Part shown: piece after piece, positions 25,992-34,604 of the stretch
Numbering within the stretch: position 1 is the stretch's first letter
How the letters are laid out: each line of letters starts with the position of its first letter
Assembly (NCBI RefSeq): GCF_002019705.1
Contig: NZ_KV917377.1
Coordinates: 3,755,649 to 3,819,648 of the forward strand
DNA length: 64,000 nt
Source: Shouchella patagoniensis
GTDB lineage: Bacteria > Bacillota > Bacilli > Bacillales > Bacillaceae_D
Direction of reading: 5' to 3'
Program-made: the position numbers and the translations under genes
Notes under the pieces: model-generated
Told to the model about the DNA's origin: nothing
The model's input: only the letters and a program-made list of their open reading frames with translations
The model's database searches: none

Positions 25992-27986
25992 ATGGCGTAT
26001 GATAGTGGTTGGCTTCCAAGCTTGAAGAGCAACAAAGAGCTACGTACTCTGGTTGTGCAACTACCTGGTAGCAAAAAAAACACGATTGAAACAATTCTTA
26101 GAACATACATGGTTTACTTATTTGAAGAGCTTGAAGTAAAACGAAATGATCGTACCGATGCTGAATTAACAATTGCAACCTTTGAAGATCTTGGTGAAAC
26201 TCCCGTAAATGATTTAGGGGGAGAAGGTTATCTAATTGAGAAAAGGGATCATCATACAACGATAAAAGCTGAGACTGAACAAGGATTAATGTATGGGTTA
26301 TTTTTTCTAATGAAGCAGTTGCAATTAGGAAACAAGCTGCATACGATTGATGCTTTTGAAAGACCTGCATCACCAATCCGAATGATTAATCACTGGGATA
26401 ACATGGACGGAACGGTTGAACGAGGGTATGCAGGTAGATCATTGTTTTTTGAAAACAATGCATTTATTCATGATGAGGAACGTATTACAGCTTATGCAGA
26501 AATGCTTGCTTCTGTTGGCATTAATGCACTGACGATGAATAATGTGAACGTCCATGAAGTAGAAACTTATTTAATTGACGAATCCTTGTTGCCAGATGTT
26601 GCAAAACATGCAGCTATATTCAAGAAATATGGCATCTCTCTTTACTTATCAATAAACTATGCTAGTCCAATTGTCCTTGGGAAATTAGATAGCGCTGATC
26701 CACTTGATAAGGCGGTTATATCTTGGTGGAAGAAACAAGCGGAAATCATTTATCGCCATGTGCCAGAGTTAGGTGGTTTTGTTGTGAAAGCTGATTCGGA
26801 GCATCGACCAGGTCCATTTACATATGGTCGGACCCATGCTGATGGAGCTAACATGCTGGCAGCAGCAATTACTCCATTTGGAGGAACGGTTTTCTGGCGG
26901 TGTTTCGTTTATGATTGTCTGCAAGACTGGCGGGACCGTACGACTGATCGAGCGAGAGCCGCTTATGATCATTTTGCTAAGTTAGATGGTCAATTCGCCG
27001 AAAATGTCATTTTGCAAATCAAAAGTGGACCAATGGATTTCCAAGTGCGAGAACCAGTTACACCATTGTTTGGCGCATTAAAACAGACAAACCATGTCAT
27101 TGAATTTCAGATCGCGCAGGAGTATACAGGTCAACAGATTGATGTTTGTTTCTTGCCGCCGATGTGGCAGGAGATCCTTGAATTTGATACACATGCAAAA
27201 GGCGAGGGCACAACAGTCGCTAAGATTGTGACAGGAAACGTTTATAAGCCTCTGCGAATGGGGATGACGGCCGTTGTTAACACAGGACGAGATTCAAACT
27301 GGACGGGTCATACGTTTGCGCAAGCGAACTTGTATAGTTACGGAATGATGGCTTGGAATCCTGAAGTAGATGTTGAAAGACTGAGCAGTGATTGGACGAA
27401 GCAAACGTTCCCGCAAGTGCCGGAGAAGACCATTCAATTTATTGAGGAAGTCCTTCGCGAATCATGGGAAGTCTATGAATCATATACTGCGCCACTTGGG
27501 GTTGGCTGGATGGTTAATACTGGTCACCATTATGGTCCTGATGTAAACGGCTATGAGTATTCGCCTTGGGGAACATACCATTTTTCTGATCGCGATGGGA
27601 TGGGAGTAGATCGCACTGATAGTGGAAGCGGCTATTATCGCCAATATGAGCCAGAGGTCCAAACGATTTATGGAGAGAGAGAATCTTGTCCAGACGAACT
27701 CTTGTTATTCTTTCACCACGTTCCATATCGCCATCGTTTGAAAAGTGGGAAAACAGTCATTCAGCACATTTATGATAGTCATTTTGCCGGTGTAGAGAAA
27801 GTAGAGCAATGGGCAAACGAATGGAGTACTTTTAAAGAAACGGTTCCAAAACACCAGGCAGATCATATTGAGGCAAAATTTGACGCACAATTAAAAAATG
27901 CGAAAGAATGGCGCGATCGAATTAACACTTATTATTACCGCATGTCTGGGATAGAAGATTCAAAAGGACGGACGATTTATAAGTAA
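25992..27986 (+). CDS. aguA: GH67 alpha-glucuronidase
   Basis: A 664-residue enzyme of the family's usual length. It removes (4-O-methyl)-glucuronic acid from the non-reducing end of aldouronic acids made from glucuronoxylan. RMINHWDNMDGTVERGYAG, VKADSEHRPGPFTYGRTHADGANMLA, EFQIAQEYTGQ and the C-terminal GVGWMVNTGHHYGPD are conserved GH67 blocks. It starts one base after the GH10 stop, so the three enzymes are co-translated. No signal peptide. A terminator follows at 28026. Confidence 0.95.
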   Translation: MAYDSGWLPSLKSNKELRTLVVQLPGSKKNTIETILRTYMVYLFEELEVKRNDRTDAELTIATFEDLGETPVNDLGGEGYLIEKRDHHTTIKAETEQGLMYGLFFLMKQLQLGNKLHTIDAFERPASPIRMINHWDNMDGTVERGYAGRSLFFENNAFIHDEERITAYAEMLASVGINALTMNNVNVHEVETYLIDESLLPDVAKHAAIFKKYGISLYLSINYASPIVLGKLDSADPLDKAVISWWKKQAEIIYRHVPELGGFVVKADSEHRPGPFTYGRTHADGANMLAAAITPFGGTVFWRCFVYDCLQDWRDRTTDRARAAYDHFAKLDGQFAENVILQIKSGPMDFQVREPVTPLFGALKQTNHVIEFQIAQEYTGQQIDVCFLPPMWQEILEFDTHAKGEGTTVAKIVTGNVYKPLRMGMTAVVNTGRDSNWTGHTFAQANLYSYGMMAWNPEVDVERLSSDWTKQTFPQVPEKTIQFIEEVLRESWEVYESYTAPLGVGWMVNTGHHYGPDVNGYEYSPWGTYHFSDRDGMGVDRTDSGSGYYRQYEPEVQTIYGERESCPDELLLFFHHVPYRHRLKSGKTVIQHIYDSHFAGVEKVEQWANEWSTFKETVPKHQADHIEAKFDAQLKNAKEWRDRINTYYYRMSGIEDSKGRTIYK

Positions 27987-28025
27987 TTAACTATATAAAT
28001 CTAAATCGAGGATGAGAACAGTTAA

Positions 28026-28062
28026 AAAAGATCGAGGAAGTTTTATTCACTCGATCTTTTGC
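28026..28062 (+). terminator. Terminator of the xylan operon
   Basis: AAAAGATCGAG (28026-28036) and CTCGATCTTTT (28050-28060) form a perfect 11-base stem. Confidence 0.8.
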
Positions 28063-28109
28063 TATTTAATAGGTTAATGGTTAGATAAGAGCGGCTTTTT
28101 TTATGTTTG

Positions 28110-28514
28110 TTAAATGTGCTTAACAACAAATGCACCAACCCCAATTAATACATATAAAATCGCCATATAAGCAATAATCATACCAGTTTCAATCATTTCG
28201 ACTCCCATGCCAAACAAAACAATTAATAAAAAACTACTGCCAATCATAACAAAGTAAAAAGCGATTAAGAAATACTTCTTTAGTAGTAACAGAACTCGTT
28301 CGTCCATTTCAGGGATATTGCCCTTGCGCTTTTTCTTCCATTTTGAAAGTAAAATGGGAATGAGTGAACCGATAATAGTTGCTATGATAGCTGTTATTAT
28401 GACTCCGAAATTCAAATCATACTCTTCGCGAACGAAGTAAACGCCAATAGATGATCCAGTGAATGCACAAAGGATGAAAAAGGCATAAATAAGAAACGCA
28501 TATTTTTTCTTCAT
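28110..28514 (-). CDS. Small four-helix membrane protein paired with an XRE regulator
   Basis: A 134-residue protein with four predicted membrane segments (near residues 4-28, 33-56, 76-98 and 105-130) and a basic loop, KWKKKRKG, after the second. It belongs to no family I can name; small multispanning proteins next to short XRE regulators are common in Bacillaceae. ATG 28514 follows AAAGGAGGAG; the longer frame would run into the regulator. It starts one base after the regulator's stop, so both are one transcription unit controlled by the palindromes at 28750-28810. Confidence 0.75.
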   Translation of the reverse strand: MKKKYAFLIYAFFILCAFTGSSIGVYFVREEYDLNFGVIITAIIATIIGSLIPILLSKWKKKRKGNIPEMDERVLLLLKKYFLIAFYFVMIGSSFLLIVLFGMGVEMIETGMIIAYMAILYVLIGVGAFVVKHI

Positions 28515-28515
28515 A

Positions 28516-28731
28516 CTACTCCTCCTTTTTTTTCGTTTCCAAATAAAAGATTTGTTCAATTGGAACTTCAAAATAGTCGATTAACTTTAACGCGAGTTCT
28601 AGACTTGGATTGTATTTATTTTTCTCGATGGCATTGATCGTTTGACGCGTAATTTGTAAATCTTCTGCCATCTGCACTTGGCTAATTCCTTTTTCTAATC
28701 TAATTTCTCGTATATGATTAATGACCTTCAC
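28516..28731 (-). CDS. XRE family (Cro/CI-like) transcriptional regulator
   Basis: A 71-residue protein made almost entirely of a helix-turn-helix: IREIRLEKGISQVQMAEDLQITRQTINAIEKNKYNPSLELALKL is the Xre/YozG-type repressor domain. The short tail carries FEVPIEQIFYLE, typical of this subgroup. It is co-transcribed with a small membrane protein. Two perfect 16-base palindromes flank its promoter, so autorepression is likely. Confidence 0.92.
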   Translation of the reverse strand: MKVINHIREIRLEKGISQVQMAEDLQITRQTINAIEKNKYNPSLELALKLIDYFEVPIEQIFYLETKKKEE

Positions 28732-28749
28732 CGGCTATCTCTCCAAATC

Positions 28750-28810
28750 GTAAAGATATCTTTACATTTATTGTACACTATTTAATTTATATGTGTAAAG
28801 ATATCTTTAC
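28750..28810 (-). promoter_or_regulatory. XRE promoter flanked by two identical 16-base palindromes
   Basis: GTAAAGATATCTTTAC occurs twice, at 28750-28765 and 28795-28810, each a perfect palindrome, 45 bases centre to centre. On the minus strand the -35 TTTACA (28799-28794) overlaps the upstream copy and is followed by an 18-base spacer and -10 TACAAT (28775-28770). The downstream copy lies about the transcription start. This is a textbook repressor arrangement. Confidence 0.85.
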
Positions 28811-28931
28811 TAAAAAAGAATCCTATTTTAGAGAAATGAATTCTGACTATTTAGTGACTTCGAGGAATAATTCCTTTCTTCATGCTATGATAAGAATAAT
28901 CTGAAAAATAAAGTCGCTAAGGAGTGGTGAA

Positions 28932-29896
28932 ATGGGACTCGCTAGATGGAATTTAAGCAGTTTATGTGGAGGGTTAGATGAAAAAGGTAGGAGCAAGTTT
29001 GTGGAGCGAATACAAAGAGATTTGAATACGCTAAAAACAAAAGCCAACAAGGTTTGCTTAAATAATGACGAGCTTCATTTAATATCTAACGCGATTGCTT
29101 ATATTGAAGCACTTGAATCCCTTTCCTATTGCATTGCGACAGAAGAAATAGATGAGATGGAACAAACAAAGTTAGAGAATGATCTTATTTCTTTAAAAGG
29201 AGAAGTGAAAGCGATTATTGCTAGTCAACAAGTACTTGCAACAACATTAACTGAAAGGCAATTGACTGATTGGTTAAGAGAGTTAGATAAACCATTTGTT
29301 ACAGTACTTAACAAAATGGTTCGAGACGGTAAGAAATTTGGAGATCAGTCGTTGCCTCGTTTAGTGGAAGAAACAACATCTACAATGGAACAATTGGCAA
29401 CTGAGTTGCGAAAGCGGTTAACGATTGAGTATTACGAGGAAGGTGAAGCGCGGAGGGTGCCATATGTACAAGCATCCCAGATGGCACGCATGGAGGTTAA
29501 TGAAAAGAAGCAAAAAGAGTTTGTTGGATGGATGAACAAAACATTTAAAGACGCGGCGCCATTATTTGCCCGAGTTTATAATCAGATCATCGCTTCCAGA
29601 ATAGCAGAATATGAACGCAGGGGCATTCATTATTTGGATGAGTCGTTATTGATGAATGGTTCTTTCTGTTAAGTAATGGGTTATTGGAACTAGCACGTAA
29701 AGACCCTCAATTCTCAAGTAAGTTCCAACGTTTTCTAAGTGAAACGGGAACGCTTCCCGTCGAACAATTAGTAGCCATACATCTGCAAGAAACGTTGTCA
29801 GAACCTGCATTTTGGAAAGCTTCGATGGAAAACGTTGTCGCAGATATTGATCGATTCTTCACAAATCATGAGTTGCACTCTACTCCAAAAGAATGA
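28932..29896 (+). pseudogene. M3 family oligoendopeptidase remnant with deleted catalytic domain
   Basis: The first frame (28932-29672, 246 residues) matches the helical N-terminal part of PepF-like M3 peptidases and ends where the catalytic region should begin (YLDESLLMNG). A second frame, readable from about 29660, continues LSNGLLELARKDP through FLSETGTLPVEQLVAIHLQETLSEPAFWKASMENVVADIDRF, the C-terminal end of the same family. The zinc-binding HExxH region between them, several hundred residues in intact enzymes, is missing and the frames do not match. A normal ribosome site remains before ATG 28932, so a truncated N-terminal protein could still be made. Confidence 0.8.
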
Positions 29897-29970
29897 AAGA
29901 AGAATCGACCAATCTATGGACGACTGAATCTCATATTAGCGATATGCTTGTATGAGAGGAGGCGAAGAGA

Positions 29971-30096
29971 GTGAGTATTTTACTGAAGCGTTGGGTTCTT
30001 TTTCTTTTTGGAAACAAAGACGCGTTTTATCAAGAAACGATGCAGCGAGTCGAACGAACAGAAGTCTCGTATTATCAAGAATGTAGATGTAGATAA
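29971..30096 (+). CDS. 41-residue small protein of unknown function
   Basis: GTG 29971 follows a strong GAGAGGAGG ribosome site. The protein starts SILLKRWVLFLFGNKDAFYQE and ends in a Cys/Arg pair repeat, ECRCR. The ORF runs directly into a good terminator at 30107. It may be a real small protein; there is no recognised family. Confidence 0.5.
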   Translation: MSILLKRWVLFLFGNKDAFYQETMQRVERTEVSYYQECRCR

Positions 30097-30106
30097 AGGA
30101 GGTGCA

Positions 30107-30131
30107 GCCGTTCAAGGTGAACGGCTTTTTT
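30107..30131 (+). terminator. Strong terminator behind the small ORF
   Basis: GCCGTTCA (30107-30114) and TGAACGGC (30118-30125) enclose AGG, followed by six T. Confidence 0.85.
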
Positions 30132-30143
30132 AGATCTTAAGCA

Positions 30144-30172
30144 TTGACTTATATACCCCTAATGGGTATATT
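30144..30172 (+). promoter_or_regulatory. Promoter with CsoR-family operator before the DJ-1/PfpI gene
   Basis: TTGACT (30144-30149), 17-base spacer, TATATT (30167-30172). Within the spacer lies ATACCC-CTAAT-GGGTAT (30153-30169), the inverted repeat recognised by CsoR-type repressors. The same spacing and arms occur before copA at 43838-43854. Confidence 0.7.
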
Positions 30173-30192
30173 TAGGTGAAAGGAGATGATTC

Positions 30193-30834
30193 ATGGTGAA
30201 AACGAATTATCGCGTTGGTATACTATTATTTGATCATGTTGATGTTTTAGATTTCGCAGGTCCATATGAAGTGTTTAATATGACGACGTTCAAAGCAGAA
30301 GATGTTAAGGATTTGATGAGGAATGAGTCATTGGATAAACCATTTACTGTTCATACAGTATCAAAAGACGGGGAGCGAATTAAAGCGAATCACGGTCTTG
30401 TGATACAGCCGGAATATCGTTTTTCAAACCACCCTCGTTTTGATGTAATTGTTGTGCCAGGAGGACCTCTAAAGGCAATCGAATCTGTAACCACCGATAA
30501 AGAGATTATTCAGTGGATTGCTTCACAAGAAGATAAGATTGTAACGTCTGTATGCACTGGGGCGTTTTTTGTGGCGAAAGCAGGGTTGTTAAAAGGAAAG
30601 AAAGCAACAACAAATAAAGCGGCCATCCGTCTTTTAGCAAAGCGATTTCCCGATACTGAAGCAATAAAGGGCGCTAAGTATGTGGACGAAGGAAATGTAA
30701 TAACAGCGGCGGGAGTGTCATCAGGTATCAATATGTCTTTGCATGTTGTTGCCAAGCTCATTGGAAAAGATGCATCTACACGAACAGCTGATACGATTGA
30801 GTTTGTAAACGATGATGAAGTTCTATTCAACTGA
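30193..30834 (+). CDS. DJ-1/PfpI family protein
   Basis: A 213-residue DJ-1/PfpI-fold protein. VGILLFDHVDVLDFAGPYEVF is the typical opening of the AraC-like/isonitrile-hydratase branch, and VTSVCTGAFFVAKAGLL contains the nucleophile-elbow Cys. Members include glyoxalase III-like, chaperone-like and isonitrile hydratase proteins, so the reaction is unclear. A good AAAGGAG ribosome site lies behind a promoter with a CsoR-like operator, so its expression may respond to copper or to reactive sulfur. Its 3' end overlaps the convergent transporter gene by 8 bases. Confidence 0.85.
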   Translation: MVKTNYRVGILLFDHVDVLDFAGPYEVFNMTTFKAEDVKDLMRNESLDKPFTVHTVSKDGERIKANHGLVIQPEYRFSNHPRFDVIVVPGGPLKAIESVTTDKEIIQWIASQEDKIVTSVCTGAFFVAKAGLLKGKKATTNKAAIRLLAKRFPDTEAIKGAKYVDEGNVITAAGVSSGINMSLHVVAKLIGKDASTRTADTIEFVNDDEVLFN

Positions 30835-32104
30835 CATTCATTTGTTTTTTAGCGATGCTTGTTTCTGGAACCATTGCAAGTAAGACGAGACCGATAATAA
30901 AAAGGATAACTAGGCTAAACACACCTGCGTTCGTATTACCAGTAAGTTGTGCGGTAATTCCGAGGAGCAAAGGTCCCATAATTGCAGCAAATTTGCCAAA
31001 CACATTATAAAAACCAAAAAACTCATTCGATTTATGTTTTGGAATTAGCTTAGCAAAATAAGAACGACTTAATGCTTGAATGCCTCCTTGAGAAGTAGCA
31101 ACAAGCATTGCTAATATCCAGAAATCAAACGTTGTTCGTAAAAAGAATGCATAAATGCAAACAATAATATAAACACAAATGCCAACATAAAGCATTTTTT
31201 TGCCAGTAAATCGTTGTGCCAGACGTCCATATAAAATGGAAAATGGAGCGGCAACAATTTGTGTAATGAATAGGACGATAAGAAGATCGGTCGCACTGAT
31301 GCCTAAGTCGCTTCCGTATGCAGTTGACATTTTAATAATCGTACCAACACCATCAATATAAAAGAAGTAAGCAAGCAAGAAAAGAAAGAGTGGACGATAT
31401 TGTTTCATTTCTTTAAATGTGTGACCGAGTCGTTTAAAACTCGTGGAGATTGGATTCGGAACTCGTTCAATATAGTAGTGTTGTTTCACATGTTTAAAAA
31501 GTGGGATTGTAAAAAGGCCCCACCAAAGTGCTGTGATCAAAAAAGCAATTTTACTGGCCGCACCAAATGAAATTGGAATAATCTCCATTTGTGCTAAAAC
31601 GATAATAGCGATACTAATTAGAAAGGGAATACAGCTCCCTATGTAGCCAAGGCCGTAACCTCTTGAAGATACATCGTGCATTTTCTCTTCTTTTGACACA
31701 TCAACTAAAAATGCATCATAAAAAATATTTGCTCCAGCAAATCCGACTGCAGTGATCGTATAAAGAATAAGAAAAGTGAGCCAGTTATCTCCTGGTACAA
31801 ATGCCATCATAGCAGTGGAACCAACACCTATAGCAAAAAAGAAAGCAAAAAAACGTTTCTTTAGTCCTTTGTAATCGGCAATTGTTCCAAGTATAGGACT
31901 AAGCATTGCTAAGATAAATGTAGCAATCGCAATGGTGTAGCCAAGGTAAGCAGTTGAATTAACATCGCTGATGCCAGCATCTGTTGCAACTGCTTTAAAG
32001 AAAAGTGGAAACACAGCGGTTGTGATGATAATAGAATAAGCAGAATTTGCCCAGTCGTATAACATCCAACTACTTTCTTCTTTTGTAAACTGTTTCTTTC
32101 CCAA
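30827..32104 (-). CDS. MFS transporter of the UMF1 / YxiO type
   Basis: A 425-residue protein with about twelve membrane segments. The N-terminus EESSWMLYDWANSAYSIIITTAVFPLFF is the signature of the UMF1/Atg22-like branch, to which B. subtilis YxiO belongs. The substrate is unknown. It converges with, and overlaps by 8 bases, the DJ-1/PfpI gene. Confidence 0.88.
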   Translation of the reverse strand: MGKKQFTKEESSWMLYDWANSAYSIIITTAVFPLFFKAVATDAGISDVNSTAYLGYTIAIATFILAMLSPILGTIADYKGLKKRFFAFFFAIGVGSTAMMAFVPGDNWLTFLILYTITAVGFAGANIFYDAFLVDVSKEEKMHDVSSRGYGLGYIGSCIPFLISIAIIVLAQMEIIPISFGAASKIAFLITALWWGLFTIPLFKHVKQHYYIERVPNPISTSFKRLGHTFKEMKQYRPLFLFLLAYFFYIDGVGTIIKMSTAYGSDLGISATDLLIVLFITQIVAAPFSILYGRLAQRFTGKKMLYVGICVYIIVCIYAFFLRTTFDFWILAMLVATSQGGIQALSRSYFAKLIPKHKSNEFFGFYNVFGKFAAIMGPLLLGITAQLTGNTNAGVFSLVILFIIGLVLLAMVPETSIAKKQMNVS

Positions 32105-32301
32105 TATGGTTTCCCCCTATAAAATTGTGCTTGTGTTTGCTAGACTTTTTTGCTTGTTAATCTGTTAAACGTAGGAACGTAGGAGGTTCGTAAAGGTTGA
32201 ATCCTTATTATATTGTACGCGTTATATGTAATGTTAAGATTAAGTACAAGTAAAGAAATATTCGGTATACTATAATAAAAACCTTCTAAGGTAGGGATTT
32301 C

Positions 32302-32718
32302 ATGACGAAAAAAGCATATGGGCACATAACGAGGATGAATCAGGGAGAAAAACAGCTGTTAGTGTTTAGACATTCGGTGGAAGAAGCGGGGATTCAAATC
32401 CCAAAAGGAACAATTAAATCAGGGGAAACTCCATATGAAGCGGTTATTAGGGAGATGGCTGAAGAAACAGGGTTAGTAGAGTTTTTATCTGTTAAGAAAG
32501 TTGCAGAAGACTGTTGGAAGGCGGACGATGGGACCAGACATGAACGTTTCTTTTATGAGATGCAGATAAATACGGCCGAAGATGAATGGACAATTTCTCC
32601 TACTGGAGGCGGGGAAGAAGAAGGGATAACATTTTCCTATTTCTGGATTTTTTCAGATGATGAAGTAGAATTAGCAAGAGGGCATGGTGACTATATTTAT
32701 CGGGTGTTAAGTAAATAA
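32302..32718 (+). CDS. Nudix hydrolase
   Basis: A 138-residue protein with a perfect Nudix box, G-x5-E-x7-R-E-M-A-E-E-T-G-L (residues about 33-55). It hydrolyses a nucleoside diphosphate linked to another group; the substrate is not predictable. ATG 32302 lies behind a weak GGTAGGG site. It stands alone. Confidence 0.9.
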   Translation: MTKKAYGHITRMNQGEKQLLVFRHSVEEAGIQIPKGTIKSGETPYEAVIREMAEETGLVEFLSVKKVAEDCWKADDGTRHERFFYEMQINTAEDEWTISPTGGGEEEGITFSYFWIFSDDEVELARGHGDYIYRVLSK

Positions 32719-32797
32719 AGGAGAAAAAAGAGTTAACTTCTTATAAAAAGTATGAGAAAGAGATATATAAGTCACTGGTTCAGATTGATGTAAATAA

Positions 32798-32834
32798 AAG
32801 AACCCAATGAGAAAAAGTCATTGGGTTCTTTTGT
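32798..32834. terminator. Bidirectional terminator between the Nudix and BCCT genes
   Basis: AAGAACCCAATGA (32798-32810) and TCATTGGGTTCTT (32818-32830) form a perfect 13-base stem between A- and T-rich flanks. Confidence 0.85.
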
Positions 32835-32838
32835 GTTG

Positions 32839-34353
32839 CTATTTCATTTTTGAATTTTGCTCTTTCAGCAACTTACGAGCTGTTTGTGGTGCTAGCCAGA
32901 GAGTCGGAAGCATAACAAGGGATACAGGGACTGCTGTTAATACAATGAAGGACTGGAGCGAATCAATGCTGCCTTGACCTAAAAACAGAAGGACAGAAGC
33001 AACGGCACCAAAGATGAGCGCCCAAAATATACGGATACCTCTTGGAGGTGTGTTTTGTCCTGTAAGAATCATTGAAATTGAATATGCAATTGTGTCAGCA
33101 GTTGTTGCAACAAAGACGCACGTGACTACTAGAAAGGCAACCACAAAGATCGTGCCAAGTGGAAGCTGTGAAACAATTGTAAACACAGACGCTGGTAACC
33201 CTCCTTCAAAAAGGGGTTCACTTACAGAACCAGGGTTGTTTATTTCAAAGGATAGCCCAGTCCCACCGACAACAGTAAACCAAAAATTAGTAACGATTGG
33301 GGCGATGATTATGACAGAAAGAAACAATTCGCGAATCGTTCGACCCTCAGAAATCCGGCTTATAAAGATCGCCATTATTGGACCAAATCCAATAAACCAA
33401 GCCCAGAAGAAAACTGTCCATCTGGAAAGCCAGCCTTCATCACCTCTGTAAGTGCTCATTGGTAGAAAGTTTTGCAAGTAAGAGCCAAATCCGCTAATAA
33501 AGTTATCGATGACGAAGCGAGCTGGTCCAAGGAATAAGATTGCTATTGCTAACACAAGCGTAAAGATAATATTAAATCGACTTAACCACTGAATACCTTG
33601 ATGAACACCCGTTGCCGCAGATACTGCTGAAATTCCTACGAGTATAAAAATCATTGCAAGCTGTGTGGCAAATGTGTCTGGCAATCCGAATACCAAATTC
33701 AAGCCATAGCCGGCTTGTAAGCCTAAGAAGCCAATTGGACCGATTGTCCCTGCACAAGCAGCTAAAATCGAGACAATATCTACTGTGGTACCAAGTACAC
33801 TTTTTTTCATAATACGTTCACCGAAAATCGGGTATAGCAAAGCGCGTGGCTTTAGTGGCTGTCCTTTTTTCTTCGCGTACATTAGAACGACAACGCCAAG
33901 AGTACCAATCATACTCCATCCAATGAAACCCCAATGCAAAAATCCTGTGGATAATCCAGCCTGAACCGCCGTTGCAGTTGCGCCACTTTCTTCAAAGAAT
34001 GGCGGTGTGTCTAAATAATGATACATTGGTTCCGCAGCTGCCCAGAAAACTCCTCCACCAGCTAAGAGAGTTGTCATAATCATCGCTAACCATTTAAAAC
34101 GAGAAATTTGTGGTTTGTTTTTATCTCCGAGCCGGACTGTCCCTAGTTCAGTGAAGCTCATTGCAACGACAACGAAAAAGGTCACAAGCATAAGCACTTG
34201 CCAAAAAGCTCCGAAATAATTTGATGACCAAGCAAAGCCAGTATTAATTAATGACCCAACAACATCTGCATTAATCAAAGAGGCAATTACAAATAGAAGC
34301 AATAAACCTCCGCTTATCGCAAATGTAGGCCAATCGAGTTTTGTATGTCTCAA
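32839..34353 (-). CDS. BCCT family betaine/carnitine/choline transporter
   Basis: A 504-residue sodium-coupled transporter with about twelve membrane segments. Family landmarks are GVFWAAAEPMYHYLDTPPFF, LHWGFIGWSMIGT, WTVFFWAWFIGFGPIMAIFISRISEGRTIRE and a C-terminal tryptophan-rich stretch. OpuD-like osmolyte uptake is the usual role. A TTG start at 34353 is preferred because AGGAGG lies 6 bases before it; the longer frame (ATG 34374) would translate the ribosome site. Confidence 0.92.
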   Translation of the reverse strand: MRHTKLDWPTFAISGGLLLLFVIASLINADVVGSLINTGFAWSSNYFGAFWQVLMLVTFFVVVAMSFTELGTVRLGDKNKPQISRFKWLAMIMTTLLAGGGVFWAAAEPMYHYLDTPPFFEESGATATAVQAGLSTGFLHWGFIGWSMIGTLGVVVLMYAKKKGQPLKPRALLYPIFGERIMKKSVLGTTVDIVSILAACAGTIGPIGFLGLQAGYGLNLVFGLPDTFATQLAMIFILVGISAVSAATGVHQGIQWLSRFNIIFTLVLAIAILFLGPARFVIDNFISGFGSYLQNFLPMSTYRGDEGWLSRWTVFFWAWFIGFGPIMAIFISRISEGRTIRELFLSVIIIAPIVTNFWFTVVGGTGLSFEINNPGSVSEPLFEGGLPASVFTIVSQLPLGTIFVVAFLVVTCVFVATTADTIAYSISMILTGQNTPPRGIRIFWALIFGAVASVLLFLGQGSIDSLQSFIVLTAVPVSLVMLPTLWLAPQTARKLLKEQNSKMK

Positions 34354-34516
34354 TGAGATCCTCCTGATAATCATTCATAAGTTTCGAATCATAGCATGTT
34401 CATCTTTGTACGACAAGGGGAAATTGCTTAATCTGAAAAAGACAGTATATTCTATTTTGTGGCACGGAATAAAAACTTATCCACCTTTTATTTATTTACA
34501 TCAAGGTATCTTTTGT

Positions 34517-34545
34517 TTGACGATTCTGGATTTGTCAATTACACT
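34517..34545 (+). promoter_or_regulatory. Promoter of the SsuABC/TauABC-type importer operon
   Basis: TTGACG (34517-34522), 17-base spacer, TACACT (34540-34545), about 60 bases before the ATPase start. Confidence 0.6.
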
Positions 34546-34604
34546 AATAAAAACATTAATCCATATCATATAACTAGGTTTTATAGGAATAGGTGGGGAT
34601 AGTT

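Noticed and set aside
32171-32185. Short tandem repeat CGTAGGAA-CGTAGGA before the Nudix gene
   Set aside because: Only two short copies and no link to a known regulatory element; probably chance.
32105-32301. Possible riboswitch between the YxiO-like and Nudix genes
   Set aside because: I could not find a conserved aptamer core, only divergent promoter-like A+T-rich sequence.
33014-33451. 145-codon frame opposite the BCCT gene
   Set aside because: It is a mirror frame of a clear membrane-transporter gene, with no ribosome site or recognisable motif.
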